Origin: DASXBJ01 sp036491755
GTDB lineage: Bacteria; Chloroflexota; Dormibacteria; Dormibacterales; Dormibacteraceae
Direction: 5' to 3'
NCBI GenBank assembly: GCA_036491755.1
Contig: DASXBJ010000131.1
Span: 1-10,641 of the forward strand
DNA: 10,641 nucleotides
Of the stretch, positions 1 through 6,317 are shown piece after piece; positions within the stretch are counted from its first letter, which is position 1; each line of letters begins with the position of its first letter. The translations under genes were made by a program, and so were the position numbers. The notes below the pieces were generated by a model. That model saw nothing but the letters and a program-made list of their open reading frames with translations, did no database searches and had not been told where the DNA came from.

Positions 1-252
1 CGACTGTTTCAGCGGCAGCAGCAGGAAGCTGCGGCGCAGCTCGACCAGATCCGCGGCCAGGTCCTGCCGGCGGAGTTCGGCTCGCAGATCCGCAACTACG
101 TGCTGCAGCCATACACGCTCGTCAAAGACGTGCGCACCGGCCAGGAGGTCGGCAACGCGCAGTCGGTGCTGGACGGCGACCTCGACCCGTTCATCGAGAG
201 CTGGCTGCGCTGGCGGCTCGGCCGGAACGGAGCCACCGCCTCGGCAAGCTAG
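1..252 (+). CDS. prfB: Peptide chain release factor 2, C-terminal part
   Basis: This is the last 83 codons of a frame open from the window edge to a TAG at 250–252. The protein RF2 recognises UGA/UAA stop codons and triggers peptide release on the ribosome. The visible part carries the typical RF2 tail: an IRNYVLQPYTLVKDVRTG stretch followed by LDGDLDPFIESWLRWRL, which matches the conserved 'R-YV-hP-lVKD-RTg ... vlDGdld-Fi-a-L' ending of class I release factors of the RF2 type. The stop-recognition SPF loop and the GGQ motif lie upstream of the window and cannot be checked. The position directly upstream of ftsE is the common prfB–ftsE–ftsX order of high-GC Gram-positive genomes, which supports the call. 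The start is missing because the window begins inside the gene. Confidence 0.93.
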   Translation, partial: RLFQRQQQEAAAQLDQIRGQVLPAEFGSQIRNYVLQPYTLVKDVRTGQEVGNAQSVLDGDLDPFIESWLRWRLGRNGATASAS

Positions 253-280
253 CCCCGGCAGGGCCGCTTCCACAATCGAG

Positions 281-299
281 GCGGAGGCCGGGCCTCCGC
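281..299 (+). terminator. GC-rich hairpin after prfB
   Basis: A perfect 9-bp inverted repeat (GCGGAGGCC / GGCCTCCGC) lies 29 nt after the prfB stop; allowing a normal loop it gives a 7-bp stem with a 5-nt loop. No T-run follows, so it would be a non-canonical terminator, or only an mRNA 3'-end stabiliser. A further GGCCTCCG copy at 313–320 could form an alternative pairing. Confidence 0.45.
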
Positions 300-374
300 A
301 AGCAACGAAAAAGGCCTCCGTTACACAGCTGTTTGGCCCTGTGGATAAGTGATGGAGCACGTGGCGGCATCGGG

Positions 375-380
375 TATACT
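375..380 (+). promoter_or_regulatory. Candidate -10 box (TATACT) for ftsE operon
   Basis: TATACT preceded by GGG lies about 60 nt before the preferred ftsE start at 441. No convincing -35 hexamer is visible 16–18 nt upstream. If used, transcription would start near 387, which rules out the long upstream-extended ftsE start at 333. Confidence 0.45.
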
Positions 381-440
381 GCCCGCGACTCAGCCACGCG
401 TGCCCGCCGGCTCGCAACGTCCTTGCAAGAGATGCAGCCC

Positions 441-1181
441 ATGGTTCTAACACCGGATTTTGATACGCGGCCGGTCATCAGCTTCCAGCACGTTTGGAAG
501 ACTTATCCGACCGGAACACAGGCCCTGCGAGACGTAAATCTCGTGGTGCCCGAGGGTGACTTCCTGTTCCTCGTGGGACCGTCGGGAGCGGGCAAGTCCA
601 CACTCGTGCGCCTGCTGATCCGGGAGGAGAAGCCCACCAAGGGCAAGATCTTCGTCGACGGGATCGAGCTCGGCAGGATGAAGCGGCGCAAGCTTCCGCA
701 CTACCGGCGGAAGATCGGGCTCGTCTTCCAGGATTTCAAGCTCCTGCCCAATCTGACCGTGTACGAGAACGTCGCGTTCGCGCTGCGCGTGCTGGGCGAG
801 CCTGACCGGCTGATCCGAACCCGCGTCGCCGAGGCGCTGGACACCGTGAGCCTCACCGGCAAGGATCAGACGTATCCGTCGAACCTTTCCGGCGGCGAGC
901 AGCAGCGCGTCGCAATTGCGCGATCGCTCGTGCACGCGCCCCGGTTCATCATCGCCGACGAGCCGACGGGCAACCTCGATCCCGCAACCGCGTGGGAGAT
1001 CATGCAGCTCTTCATGCGCATCAACGCTCGGGGAGCGACGGTCGTGATGGCGACGCACAACCGCGAGATCGTCGACCTACTACGCCGCCGAGTGGTGGCC
1101 ATCGACTCAGGACAGATCGCAAGAGATGACCGTTCAGGCAGGTATCACGATGATGTTGCGAAATCTCAAGTTCGCGCTTAA
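441..1181 (+). CDS. ftsE: Cell division ATP-binding protein FtsE
   Basis: FtsE is the cytoplasmic ATPase of the FtsEX complex at the division septum, which transmits ATP hydrolysis through FtsX to periplasmic or extracellular peptidoglycan hydrolases. From the ATG at 441 the protein is 246 aa. All ABC ATPase motifs are visible: Walker A GPSGAGKST (residues 46–54), Q-loop FQD, signature LSGGEQQR, Walker B FIIADEPT with catalytic Glu, and the H-loop ATHN. I prefer 441 because an AAGAG purine run sits 9 nt upstream and the protein then begins at the usual FtsE N-terminus. An in-frame ATG at 432 is possible; the frame also extends to an ATG at 333, but that part has no family character and precedes the likely promoter. 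The 3' end overlaps ftsX by about 32 nt, indicating translational coupling. Confidence 0.95.
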   Translation: MVLTPDFDTRPVISFQHVWKTYPTGTQALRDVNLVVPEGDFLFLVGPSGAGKSTLVRLLIREEKPTKGKIFVDGIELGRMKRRKLPHYRRKIGLVFQDFKLLPNLTVYENVAFALRVLGEPDRLIRTRVAEALDTVSLTGKDQTYPSNLSGGEQQRVAIARSLVHAPRFIIADEPTGNLDPATAWEIMQLFMRINARGATVVMATHNREIVDLLRRRVVAIDSGQIARDDRSGRYHDDVAKSQVRA

Positions 1182-2043
1182 CAGCGCCTGGCAGAGCTTT
1201 TTCCGGAACCTGGCCGTGAGCCTGGCCGCGGTGCTGTCGATCACGCTCATCCTGATCCTCGCCGGGATCAACCTCCTGGTCGGGCACGCGTTCTCCCAGG
1301 TGCTCGACGGGTTCCGGCTCAAGGTCAGCGAGATCTCGATCAATGTGGCCGACGACACGCCCCTGCAGACCGTCTACGACTATCAGAACCAGCTCTCGGC
1401 GGACCCCCGCGTCGCCAACGTCACCTTCATCACCAAGGACGAGGCGCTGAAGCAGTTCAAGCTGGACCCGAACAATGCGGTGCTCGCGCAGCAGATCGAT
1501 GGCAACCCGCTCGATGCGAAGCTCGCGGTGCAGGTCAAGAACCTCAACGACGTGGCGGCCATCGATGCGGGGGCGCGGCAGTGGGCCGGAGTCGACCCGA
1601 CCGACCCCACGAACTACCAGGGTGATTTCGTGAGCCGCATGCTGCAGCTTTCCCAATGGCTCGGGTATGCCGGGGTCGGCCTGCTCGCGATTCTGGTCGT
1701 GGTTTCGATCGTGATCGTCATGAACACCATCCGCACCGCCGTGTATCACCGGCGAAAAGAGATCGAGGTGATGAAGCTCGTAGGCGCGACCGAATGGTTC
1801 GTCCGCGGACCCTTCGTGCTCGAGGGCATCATGACCGGCCTGATCGCCGCGGCGATCGCCCTGGCCCTGCTCGTGGTCGCGTACGAGCCGACGGTTGACA
1901 GGTTCCGAACCGCTGTCGCGTTCATCCCGCTCTCGTATGACCCAACTTTCATCTCGAGCCTGGCCCGCGACCTTCTGCTGGGCGGCGCGCTGCTCGGCGG
2001 GGTCGGCAGCTTCATCGGCGTGCGCCGCTACGTGAAAGTCTGA
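1150..2043 (+). CDS. ftsX: Cell division protein FtsX (permease-like)
   Basis: FtsX is the integral membrane partner of FtsE. With the start at 1150 the protein is 297 aa and begins MMLRNLKFALNSAWQSFFRN, the usual short basic cytoplasmic lead. A first membrane helix follows (about 20–45), then a roughly 120-residue extracellular domain, a second helix (about 170–193), the conserved RRKEIEVMKLVGAT loop followed by WFVRGPFVLEG, and two more helices. This four-helix layout is the FtsX form. A GCAGG run 7 nt before 1150 favours this start over the in-frame ATG at 1126; the next ATG at 1153 is equally plausible. The gene overlaps ftsE and its TGA at 2041–2043 nearly touches the next gene, so the three are probably one transcript. 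The extracellular domain is expected to bind and activate the M23 hydrolase encoded next. Confidence 0.94.
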   Translation: MMLRNLKFALNSAWQSFFRNLAVSLAAVLSITLILILAGINLLVGHAFSQVLDGFRLKVSEISINVADDTPLQTVYDYQNQLSADPRVANVTFITKDEALKQFKLDPNNAVLAQQIDGNPLDAKLAVQVKNLNDVAAIDAGARQWAGVDPTDPTNYQGDFVSRMLQLSQWLGYAGVGLLAILVVVSIVIVMNTIRTAVYHRRKEIEVMKLVGATEWFVRGPFVLEGIMTGLIAAAIALALLVVAYEPTVDRFRTAVAFIPLSYDPTFISSLARDLLLGGALLGGVGSFIGVRRYVKV

Positions 2044-2044
2044 T

Positions 2045-3310
2045 TTGAAGCGCAACGTAGCCCAACGGGCGATTCGCGTTCTCTCCGGGCTCGCCTCCGC
2101 GGTCCTCCTGGCGGCAGCATTCTGGTTGCCGGGCGCGGTCAGGACCGCCTCCGCGATCTACTGTTACTCGGGCGATCCTCCCGCCGTGTACCAGGCCTGC
2201 CTCGCGTACAACGCAGGAATCGGACAGCAGGTGAACAACCAGAACCAGCTCGACAGCATTCAGGCGAGCATCAACAATGCTGTGGCGCAGATCAATGCGC
2301 TCGACGCGCTCATCAACACCATCAACAAGCAAATCACGGCTCAGAAAGCGCTGCTGGCACAGACCCAAGCGACGATCGACGACCTCAGCCGCAAAATCCG
2401 TTTTGGCGAGGCCGACCTAACTCGCCTCGAGGCGCATGTCGCGGTACGCGATCAGCTGCTCAACCAGCGCATTCGGTATGTGGACGCTCACGGTCCGCTC
2501 AACTACGTGCAGCTCGTGTTCACGTCGAGCAACCTGAACCAACTCATGAACCGGATGATCGCAGCGCAGCAGATCGCAGCCTCCGACCACCGGCTGCTGC
2601 TGGACCTGCAGGTGCAGCACGACGAGCTGAACCAGGCGAACATTGCGCTCGGGACGCAGCGGGCGCAGGTCAACGCGCTCCTGCAGCAGCAGCAGGCCGA
2701 AGAGGCAGATCTCGAGAAGAACCTCAAGACGCAGGACCAGGCGGTCGTCCTCGAGCAGGGCCTCGAGACGCAGCTCGCCACGCAGTACGCGCAAGTCCAG
2801 GCGGAGCGGGCCGCCATCGACGCACAGGTCGCTCAGGAGGCGTTGGCGTACCAGGCCGCCGCGGAGAAGGCGGGAGGCGGCTCGGGCGTGTTCGAGTGGC
2901 CGATGCCGGCCTGCGGGGCGAGCTGCATCACCCAGGGTTTTGGCTGCTCGTCCTTCTACCTCGAGGTGTACGACCCGGGATGCCCGTGGCCCCACAAGAT
3001 CCACACGGGTATCGACATCGCCGGGCCATACGGCACGCCGCTCGTGGCGGCCGACACCGGCGTCGCCTACCTGTACCCAGGCAGCATCGGTTACGGAAAC
3101 CTCCTCGTGATGATCAATGGCAATGGATACTCGACCTATTACGGGCACCTTTCCGGATACGCCCCCGGTCTGCGCAGCGGTGAGGTCGTCCCGCGCGGGA
3201 CCACGGTCGCGTTCGAGGGCTCGACGGGCTGGTCGACGGGGCCACACCTGCATTTCGAGATTCGGGTCAATGGCGTCTACAAGGATCCGTGCATCTGGCT
3301 CGGCTGCTGA
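2045..3310 (+). CDS. Exported coiled-coil M23 family metallopeptidase
   Basis: A peptidoglycan hydrolase of the LytM/EnvC architecture, 421 aa, beginning at TTG one base after the ftsX stop; no strong Shine-Dalgarno is present, so it may rely on coupling. Residues 1–37 form a signal peptide (basic start, hydrophobic core, TASA cleavage site). Residues about 55–275 are a Gln/Ala/Leu-rich coiled coil without cysteine. The M23 domain follows, with zinc and catalytic residues visible: HTGID (His320, Asp324), His368 in YYGH, and HLH (His401, His403). EnvC of E. coli has a degenerate LytM domain and only activates amidases; here the residues are intact, so this protein is probably an active endopeptidase. 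Eight cysteines are present, two just after the signal peptide (40, 52) and six in the M23 domain (290, 294, 301, 313, 416, 421), which suggests disulfides. Adjacency to ftsEX implies that FtsX controls it at the septum. Confidence 0.88.
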   Translation: MKRNVAQRAIRVLSGLASAVLLAAAFWLPGAVRTASAIYCYSGDPPAVYQACLAYNAGIGQQVNNQNQLDSIQASINNAVAQINALDALINTINKQITAQKALLAQTQATIDDLSRKIRFGEADLTRLEAHVAVRDQLLNQRIRYVDAHGPLNYVQLVFTSSNLNQLMNRMIAAQQIAASDHRLLLDLQVQHDELNQANIALGTQRAQVNALLQQQQAEEADLEKNLKTQDQAVVLEQGLETQLATQYAQVQAERAAIDAQVAQEALAYQAAAEKAGGGSGVFEWPMPACGASCITQGFGCSSFYLEVYDPGCPWPHKIHTGIDIAGPYGTPLVAADTGVAYLYPGSIGYGNLLVMINGNGYSTYYGHLSGYAPGLRSGEVVPRGTTVAFEGSTGWSTGPHLHFEIRVNGVYKDPCIWLGC

Positions 3311-3329
3311 ACCAAGCGTCAGAGTTCGC

Positions 3330-3335
3330 TAGTCT
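3330..3335 (+). promoter_or_regulatory. Candidate -10 box (TAGTCT), leaderless start of S41 gene
   Basis: TAGTCT is followed by 6 nt and then the ATG at 3342, placing the expected transcription start on the start codon. There is no Shine-Dalgarno before this ATG. A CTGAAC at 3307–3312, 17 nt upstream, is a weak -35 candidate. Confidence 0.45.
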
Positions 3336-3341
3336 GCTGAC

Positions 3342-4541
3342 ATGAATCGCCGGGCCGCCCTGTCGGCCGGCGCCGGTCTGCTGTTGCTGGTGGTGGGTTT
3401 CGGCGCGGGTGCCTACGCGGACCAGCAGTTCCCCGACTGGATCCCGTACATCGGACATCATTCGTCGGGGCGAATCGACCTCAATGAGGTGCAGCAGGCG
3501 GCACGCCTGATCCAGGCCGACTACGTGGACTCCAACGTGAACACCAGCAAGCTGTCCCAGAGCACGGTGCAGGGCCTGATCAGTGGCCTCAACGACCCGT
3601 TCACCGCGTACTTCACCCCCGACCAGTACAGGCGGCTACAGCAGAGCTACCAAGGCAACTACTCAGGGATCGGCATCTACCTGAGCTTCAGCGCGAGCTA
3701 CCCGGTGATCAGCGGCACCATCCCCGGCTCGCCCGCGGCGGCCGCGGGACTGGAGGGCGGCGATGAGATCGTCAAGGTGGGGGACAAGGACACCAAGGGC
3801 ATCACCGCCGACCAGGCCACCGCCCTGATCCAGGGCGCCGATGGCACCAAGGTGACGCTCACCATCTCGCGCAACGGCCAGACGATGACGTTCACGCTCA
3901 CGCGCTCGGAGATCCATGTGCCGACGGTGCGCTCGACCCTGCTCGCCGGGCACGTGCTGTACGTCCGGATCTATCAATTCGGCTCGTCGACCAACACCGA
4001 ATTCTCTGCCGCTCTCAAAACGGGCCTCCCAGGCGCGACGGGGATGGTGCTCGATCTGCGGGACAACCCGGGCGGTTTCGTCTCGGCGGCCGACTACGTG
4101 GTCACCCAGTTCGTGACGAGCGGCGAGACGTTCGAGACCCACGACCGAATAGGCGGCGTCGACAAGCACCAGGTGGGCTCATCGCACGCGGCCCCGCGCA
4201 TCCCCCTGGTGGTCTTGGTCAACGCCAACAGCGCGTCGGCCTCCGAGATCGTCTCCGGCTCGCTGCAGGTCCACCAGCGCGCGAAGCTGGTGGGCACAAA
4301 AACGTTCGGCAAGGGCTCCGTCCAGGAGGATTTCGTGCTCTCCGACGGATCTGACATCCACCTCACCGTGCAGCGTTGGTTTCTCCCGAACGGGCAGACG
4401 ATCGACAAGAAGGGCCTCCTTCCCGACGTGCCTGTCACCCTGGCGAGCCCGGCCGACGCATTCGACGTGACGCAGATCTCTCTCGGCTACGCCAAGGACA
4501 CCCAGCTGAACGCGGCCTTGGCCCTCCTCCCCGGTGGGTAG
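3342..4541 (+). CDS. S41 family C-terminal processing peptidase
   Basis: A 399-aa serine protease of the CtpA/CtpB/Prc type that cleaves exported proteins from their C-terminus outside the membrane. Residues about 5–26 form a hydrophobic signal or anchor segment. A PDZ domain spans about 107–188 (GIGIYLSF ... GSPAAAAGLEGGDEIVKVG). The S41 core follows, with LDLRDNPGG and then SASASEI. Spacing to FGKGSVQ gives Ser299, Lys324 and Gln328, the same +25/+29 spacing as the CtpB catalytic triad, so the enzyme should be active. The gene follows the M23 hydrolase by 31 nt and may be co-transcribed or use its own leaderless promoter at 3330. Its TAG stop overlaps a possible promoter of the downstream tRNA. 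A role in processing wall hydrolases or their regulators is inference from position. Confidence 0.92.
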   Translation: MNRRAALSAGAGLLLLVVGFGAGAYADQQFPDWIPYIGHHSSGRIDLNEVQQAARLIQADYVDSNVNTSKLSQSTVQGLISGLNDPFTAYFTPDQYRRLQQSYQGNYSGIGIYLSFSASYPVISGTIPGSPAAAAGLEGGDEIVKVGDKDTKGITADQATALIQGADGTKVTLTISRNGQTMTFTLTRSEIHVPTVRSTLLAGHVLYVRIYQFGSSTNTEFSAALKTGLPGATGMVLDLRDNPGGFVSAADYVVTQFVTSGETFETHDRIGGVDKHQVGSSHAAPRIPLVVLVNANSASASEIVSGSLQVHQRAKLVGTKTFGKGSVQEDFVLSDGSDIHLTVQRWFLPNGQTIDKKGLLPDVPVTLASPADAFDVTQISLGYAKDTQLNAALALLPGG

Positions 4542-4544
4542 ACT
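4539..4544 (+). promoter_or_regulatory. Candidate -10 box (TAGACT) for tRNA-Val
   Basis: TAGACT ends 14 nt before the first base of the tRNA and shares its TAG with the stop codon of the S41 gene. The -35 region is poor (TTGGCC at 4518 with only 15 nt spacing), so the tRNA may also be read from upstream. Confidence 0.35.
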
Positions 4545-4558
4545 CATCAGCGCGAAAC

Positions 4559-4635
4559 GGGCGGTTAGCTCAGCTGGCTAGAGCGCCTCGCTTACACCGA
4601 GGAGGCCGTTGGTTCAAGTCCATCACCGCCCACCA
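4559..4635 (+). tRNA. tRNA-Val (anticodon TAC), CCA encoded
   Basis: A full cloverleaf can be folded over 77 nt. The acceptor stem GGGCGGT (4559–4565) pairs with ACCGCCC (4625–4631), followed by discriminator A and an encoded CCA (4633–4635). The D stem is GCTC/GAGC. The anticodon stem CCTCG/CGAGG closes the loop CTTACAC, so the anticodon is TAC, reading the valine codon GUA. The T arm GTTGG–TTCAAGT–CCATC pairs at four of five positions; 4609 and 4623 form a T·T mismatch. The 3' part from 4622 onward is identical in type to a sequence found twice more downstream, which marks this gene as the integration site of the island that follows. Confidence 0.95.
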
Positions 4636-4645
4636 CTGACAGACA
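4608..4645 (+). repeat. attL-like site across the tRNA 3' end (B·P')
   Basis: The centre is CC at 4620–4621. To its right, 4622–4645 starts with ATCACCGCCC and ends with CTGACAGACA; this matches the right half of the palindrome at 6270–6317 except for one deleted base and a changed base in the CCA region. The match continues through CACTTTT to about 4652. To the left is T-arm sequence of the tRNA, with no copy elsewhere. This is the pattern of a hybrid site: tRNA (B) on the left, element arm (P') on the right. Confidence 0.65.
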
Positions 4646-5006
4646 CTTTTGATCTCACGGCCTCGACCATCCGAGTGACCTGGGTAGCCCGGTCCGGACG
4701 CGGCGTGTAGCCAACGACCCGGCCGCCTTGAACGTGAATGTCCGAGAAGAGCGCCGCGAGCAGCTCGCGCCGGGTCGCCGCGTCGCCCGCGTCCCAGGCC
4801 GAAACAATGTCCGTCAGCGTTGGCTCGATTCGTCCTCCGCCCCAGACACCTCTAGCTCGTTTCGCCATCTGCTCCAGCCGTTCACGCTCAGCCCGGTACT
4901 TCTCATCCGTCCAATGTCCCCACAGAAAGAGCTGGTCGAGCCTCTGAAGGCTGCGATCGATCGATTCGACGGCACCCTGAGATTCAACAGGTGCGTTCGC
5001 GCTCAT
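4623..5006 (-). pseudogene. Large serine recombinase, C-terminal remnant
   Basis: A 127-codon reading frame from ATG 5006; the frame stays open upstream to about 5090 without recognisable recombinase sequence. The residues match the end of large serine recombinases: a helical stretch SLQRLDQLFLWGHWTDEKYRAE, the family's 'L-L---G-i-eeeY---R' segment, followed by ATRRELLAALFSDIHVQGGRVV and a proline-rich tail. The N-terminal catalytic resolvase domain with its active Ser and the zinc-ribbon domain are missing, so this is a fragment of a protein normally 450–600 aa long. The stop codon (TCA on the plus strand, 4623–4625) uses bases of the tRNA 3' end, so the two genes overlap tail to tail. Plus-strand frames here are antisense shadows. 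Confidence 0.8.
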
Positions 5007-5133
5007 CTGATCGACGCGGTGAGCGAAATCAGCCGGCTGGACGAAGGTCGTTCGGCCAATCAGCCAGCCCGGTCTGTGGGCGCCTTTGGGTTAGTCGATA
5101 CGTTCTAGGAGGAGATGCCGTTTCACTGTCAGT

Positions 5134-6234
5134 ATGGGTCCGATGAAGCGGGCAGCAATCGGCGCATTAGCGCTGCTTGCGGCATCGTGTGGAAGTGCAT
5201 CTGTCGGTGGCGCCACTCCGCCCTCGGCTTCCTCATCCAATCATTCGAGCGCGACCCGGACAGCGACCCCTTCTACGCCTTCAGAGCCATTCTCTAGCCC
5301 CAGTGTCCCGGCCTACTTTCTTTGCGAAGACCAAGGGACATGCCCACCGATCTCTTTAAGCAGTCTGGCATTCGATCCTGTTCGCGATGAGATCGTGAGC
5401 TTCGGCGGCACCAGGCATTCCGGTCCTATCACAGACGAGACCTGGCGGTTCAAGGATGGAGTGTGGACCCAGCTGCACCCACGCCACGCGCCGCCTTCTC
5501 GCACCATTCCGGTGCTGATTTTCGACGCGGCGCTGGGGGAACTCGTGATGTACGGGGGCCGTGATGTGCCTCCGTCGGCTACAGCTGGGTACGGCGGCGA
5601 AGTTGGTGGCATTTCATTTGCTGCGGATACGTGGACCTGGGACGGCTCGGACTGGACCGAGCGACACCCACTGCACCACCCTGTGCTCTTCGTCCCTGAC
5701 GCCGCATACGACTTCGCGAGAAGTGACATCGTGCTAACCAGCTGGGGCACCGGGGCTATGGAGACCTGGACCTACGACGGTTCGGACTGGACTCGGCACG
5801 CTCTGGCGAACGGGAAGCCGGATCCGCCGCGGTCGCAATTCCCAATGGCATTCGATCCGACTTCTAAGACTGTCCTCCTATTCGGCGGCTTCAACCTAGG
5901 CGGTGCCGACACCACGAGAGTCTGGGAGTGGGACGGCCAAGACTGGAGGCAAACGCCCGCCCACTCGCCGTTCAAGCCGCTAAGTGCCGTATGCGCGCCA
6001 GATCTCGAGAACCATTCGATACTGATCTATGACGAGGAGCTTCAGCCGTCAACCTGGCGATGGGATGGGACCGCATTTCAGCAGCTGAAGCCGCCACACC
6101 AGCCACAGTTGCAGGCGGTTCTGGCCCCCGACCCGCCGCGGCACCAATTGCTCGTGTTCGGCTGGACGTGGCCGACATGGCAATTCCAGGTATGGGCTTG
6201 GTCGGGCAACGACTGGAGCGTGGCCAGTATCTGA
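5134..6234 (+). CDS. Kelch-like repeat lipoprotein
   Basis: A 366-aa exported protein, product unknown. It starts with a short basic lead and hydrophobic core ending in the lipobox LLAASC (Cys19), then a Ser/Thr/Pro-rich linker to about residue 60, then a repeat region. At least six units share a pattern TW-(W/Y)DG-DW-(T/Q): DETWRFKDGVWTQL, DTWTWDGSDWTERH, ETWTYDGSDWTRHA, RVWEWDGQDWRQTP, STWRWDGTAFQQL and QVWAWSGNDWSVAS. They alternate with hydrophobic strands ending in LFGG, MYGG or SFGG. This is the layout of Kelch/galactose-oxidase-type beta-propellers, which usually act as binding scaffolds. No enzyme motif was seen. The in-frame ATG at 5143 (MKRAAIG) is an equally good start, giving the lipobox Cys at 16. 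A strong AGGAGGAG lies at 5107–5114 but is 19 nt from 5134. The gene is cargo of segment A. Confidence 0.75.
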   Translation: MGPMKRAAIGALALLAASCGSASVGGATPPSASSSNHSSATRTATPSTPSEPFSSPSVPAYFLCEDQGTCPPISLSSLAFDPVRDEIVSFGGTRHSGPITDETWRFKDGVWTQLHPRHAPPSRTIPVLIFDAALGELVMYGGRDVPPSATAGYGGEVGGISFAADTWTWDGSDWTERHPLHHPVLFVPDAAYDFARSDIVLTSWGTGAMETWTYDGSDWTRHALANGKPDPPRSQFPMAFDPTSKTVLLFGGFNLGGADTTRVWEWDGQDWRQTPAHSPFKPLSAVCAPDLENHSILIYDEELQPSTWRWDGTAFQQLKPPHQPQLQAVLAPDPPRHQLLVFGWTWPTWQFQVWAWSGNDWSVASI

Positions 6235-6269
6235 TTGAGGCCTGAGGAATCAAGCAATGAGATGCAGGC

Positions 6270-6317
6270 TGTCTGTCAGCTGCGTCGGCGATCCATCACC
6301 GCCCGCACTGACAGACA
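6270..6317 (+). repeat. 48-bp palindrome, complete attP-like site (P·P')
   Basis: The outer arms are a perfect 10-bp inverted repeat, TGTCTGTCAG (6270–6279) and CTGACAGACA (6308–6317). The inner arms of 13 nt on each side are also largely complementary, and the centre is an unpaired CC at 6293–6294, giving a 23–2–23 layout. This is the size and form of attP sites of large serine integrases, which are imperfect inverted repeats around a crossover dinucleotide. The left half recurs at 8206–8228 (20 of 23 identical) and the right half at 4622–4645. A short T-run follows (TTTT), so the stem could also act as a terminator. Confidence 0.65.

Larger units (their letters stand above)
4622..6294. mobile_element. 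Decayed serine-integrase island, segment A
   Basis: This segment of about 1.67 kb lies between the first and second att-like sites, which are direct repeats of about 33 bp. It contains the C-terminal remnant of a large serine recombinase at its left end, transcribed toward the att site as is usual for an integrase next to attP, and one complete gene for a lipoprotein. The integrase catalytic part is absent, so the element cannot move by itself. The boundaries are inferred from the repeats. Confidence 0.6.

Noticed and set aside
333..440. N-terminal extension of FtsE
   Set aside because: It lies over the candidate promoter at 375–380 and adds residues not seen in FtsE proteins.
1021..2055. 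344-codon frame on the minus strand
   Set aside because: It is antisense to ftsX, which is unmistakable; the frame is open because of GC-rich codon use and its product is full of low-complexity Arg/Asp/Glu/His.
4728..5108. Plus-strand frame of 126 codons
   Set aside because: Antisense to the recombinase remnant, whose protein similarity is clear.
5115..5297. 60-codon frame with an adjacent AGGAGGAG
   Set aside because: The ribosome site touches the ATG with no spacing and the product overlaps the lipoprotein start in another frame without any family feature.
6270..6317. Palindrome as an intrinsic terminator of the lipoprotein gene
   Set aside because: It has a following TTTT and may end transcription too, but its two halves recur separately at the tRNA and before the kinase-like gene, in the arrangement expected of recombination sites; a terminator alone would not explain this.
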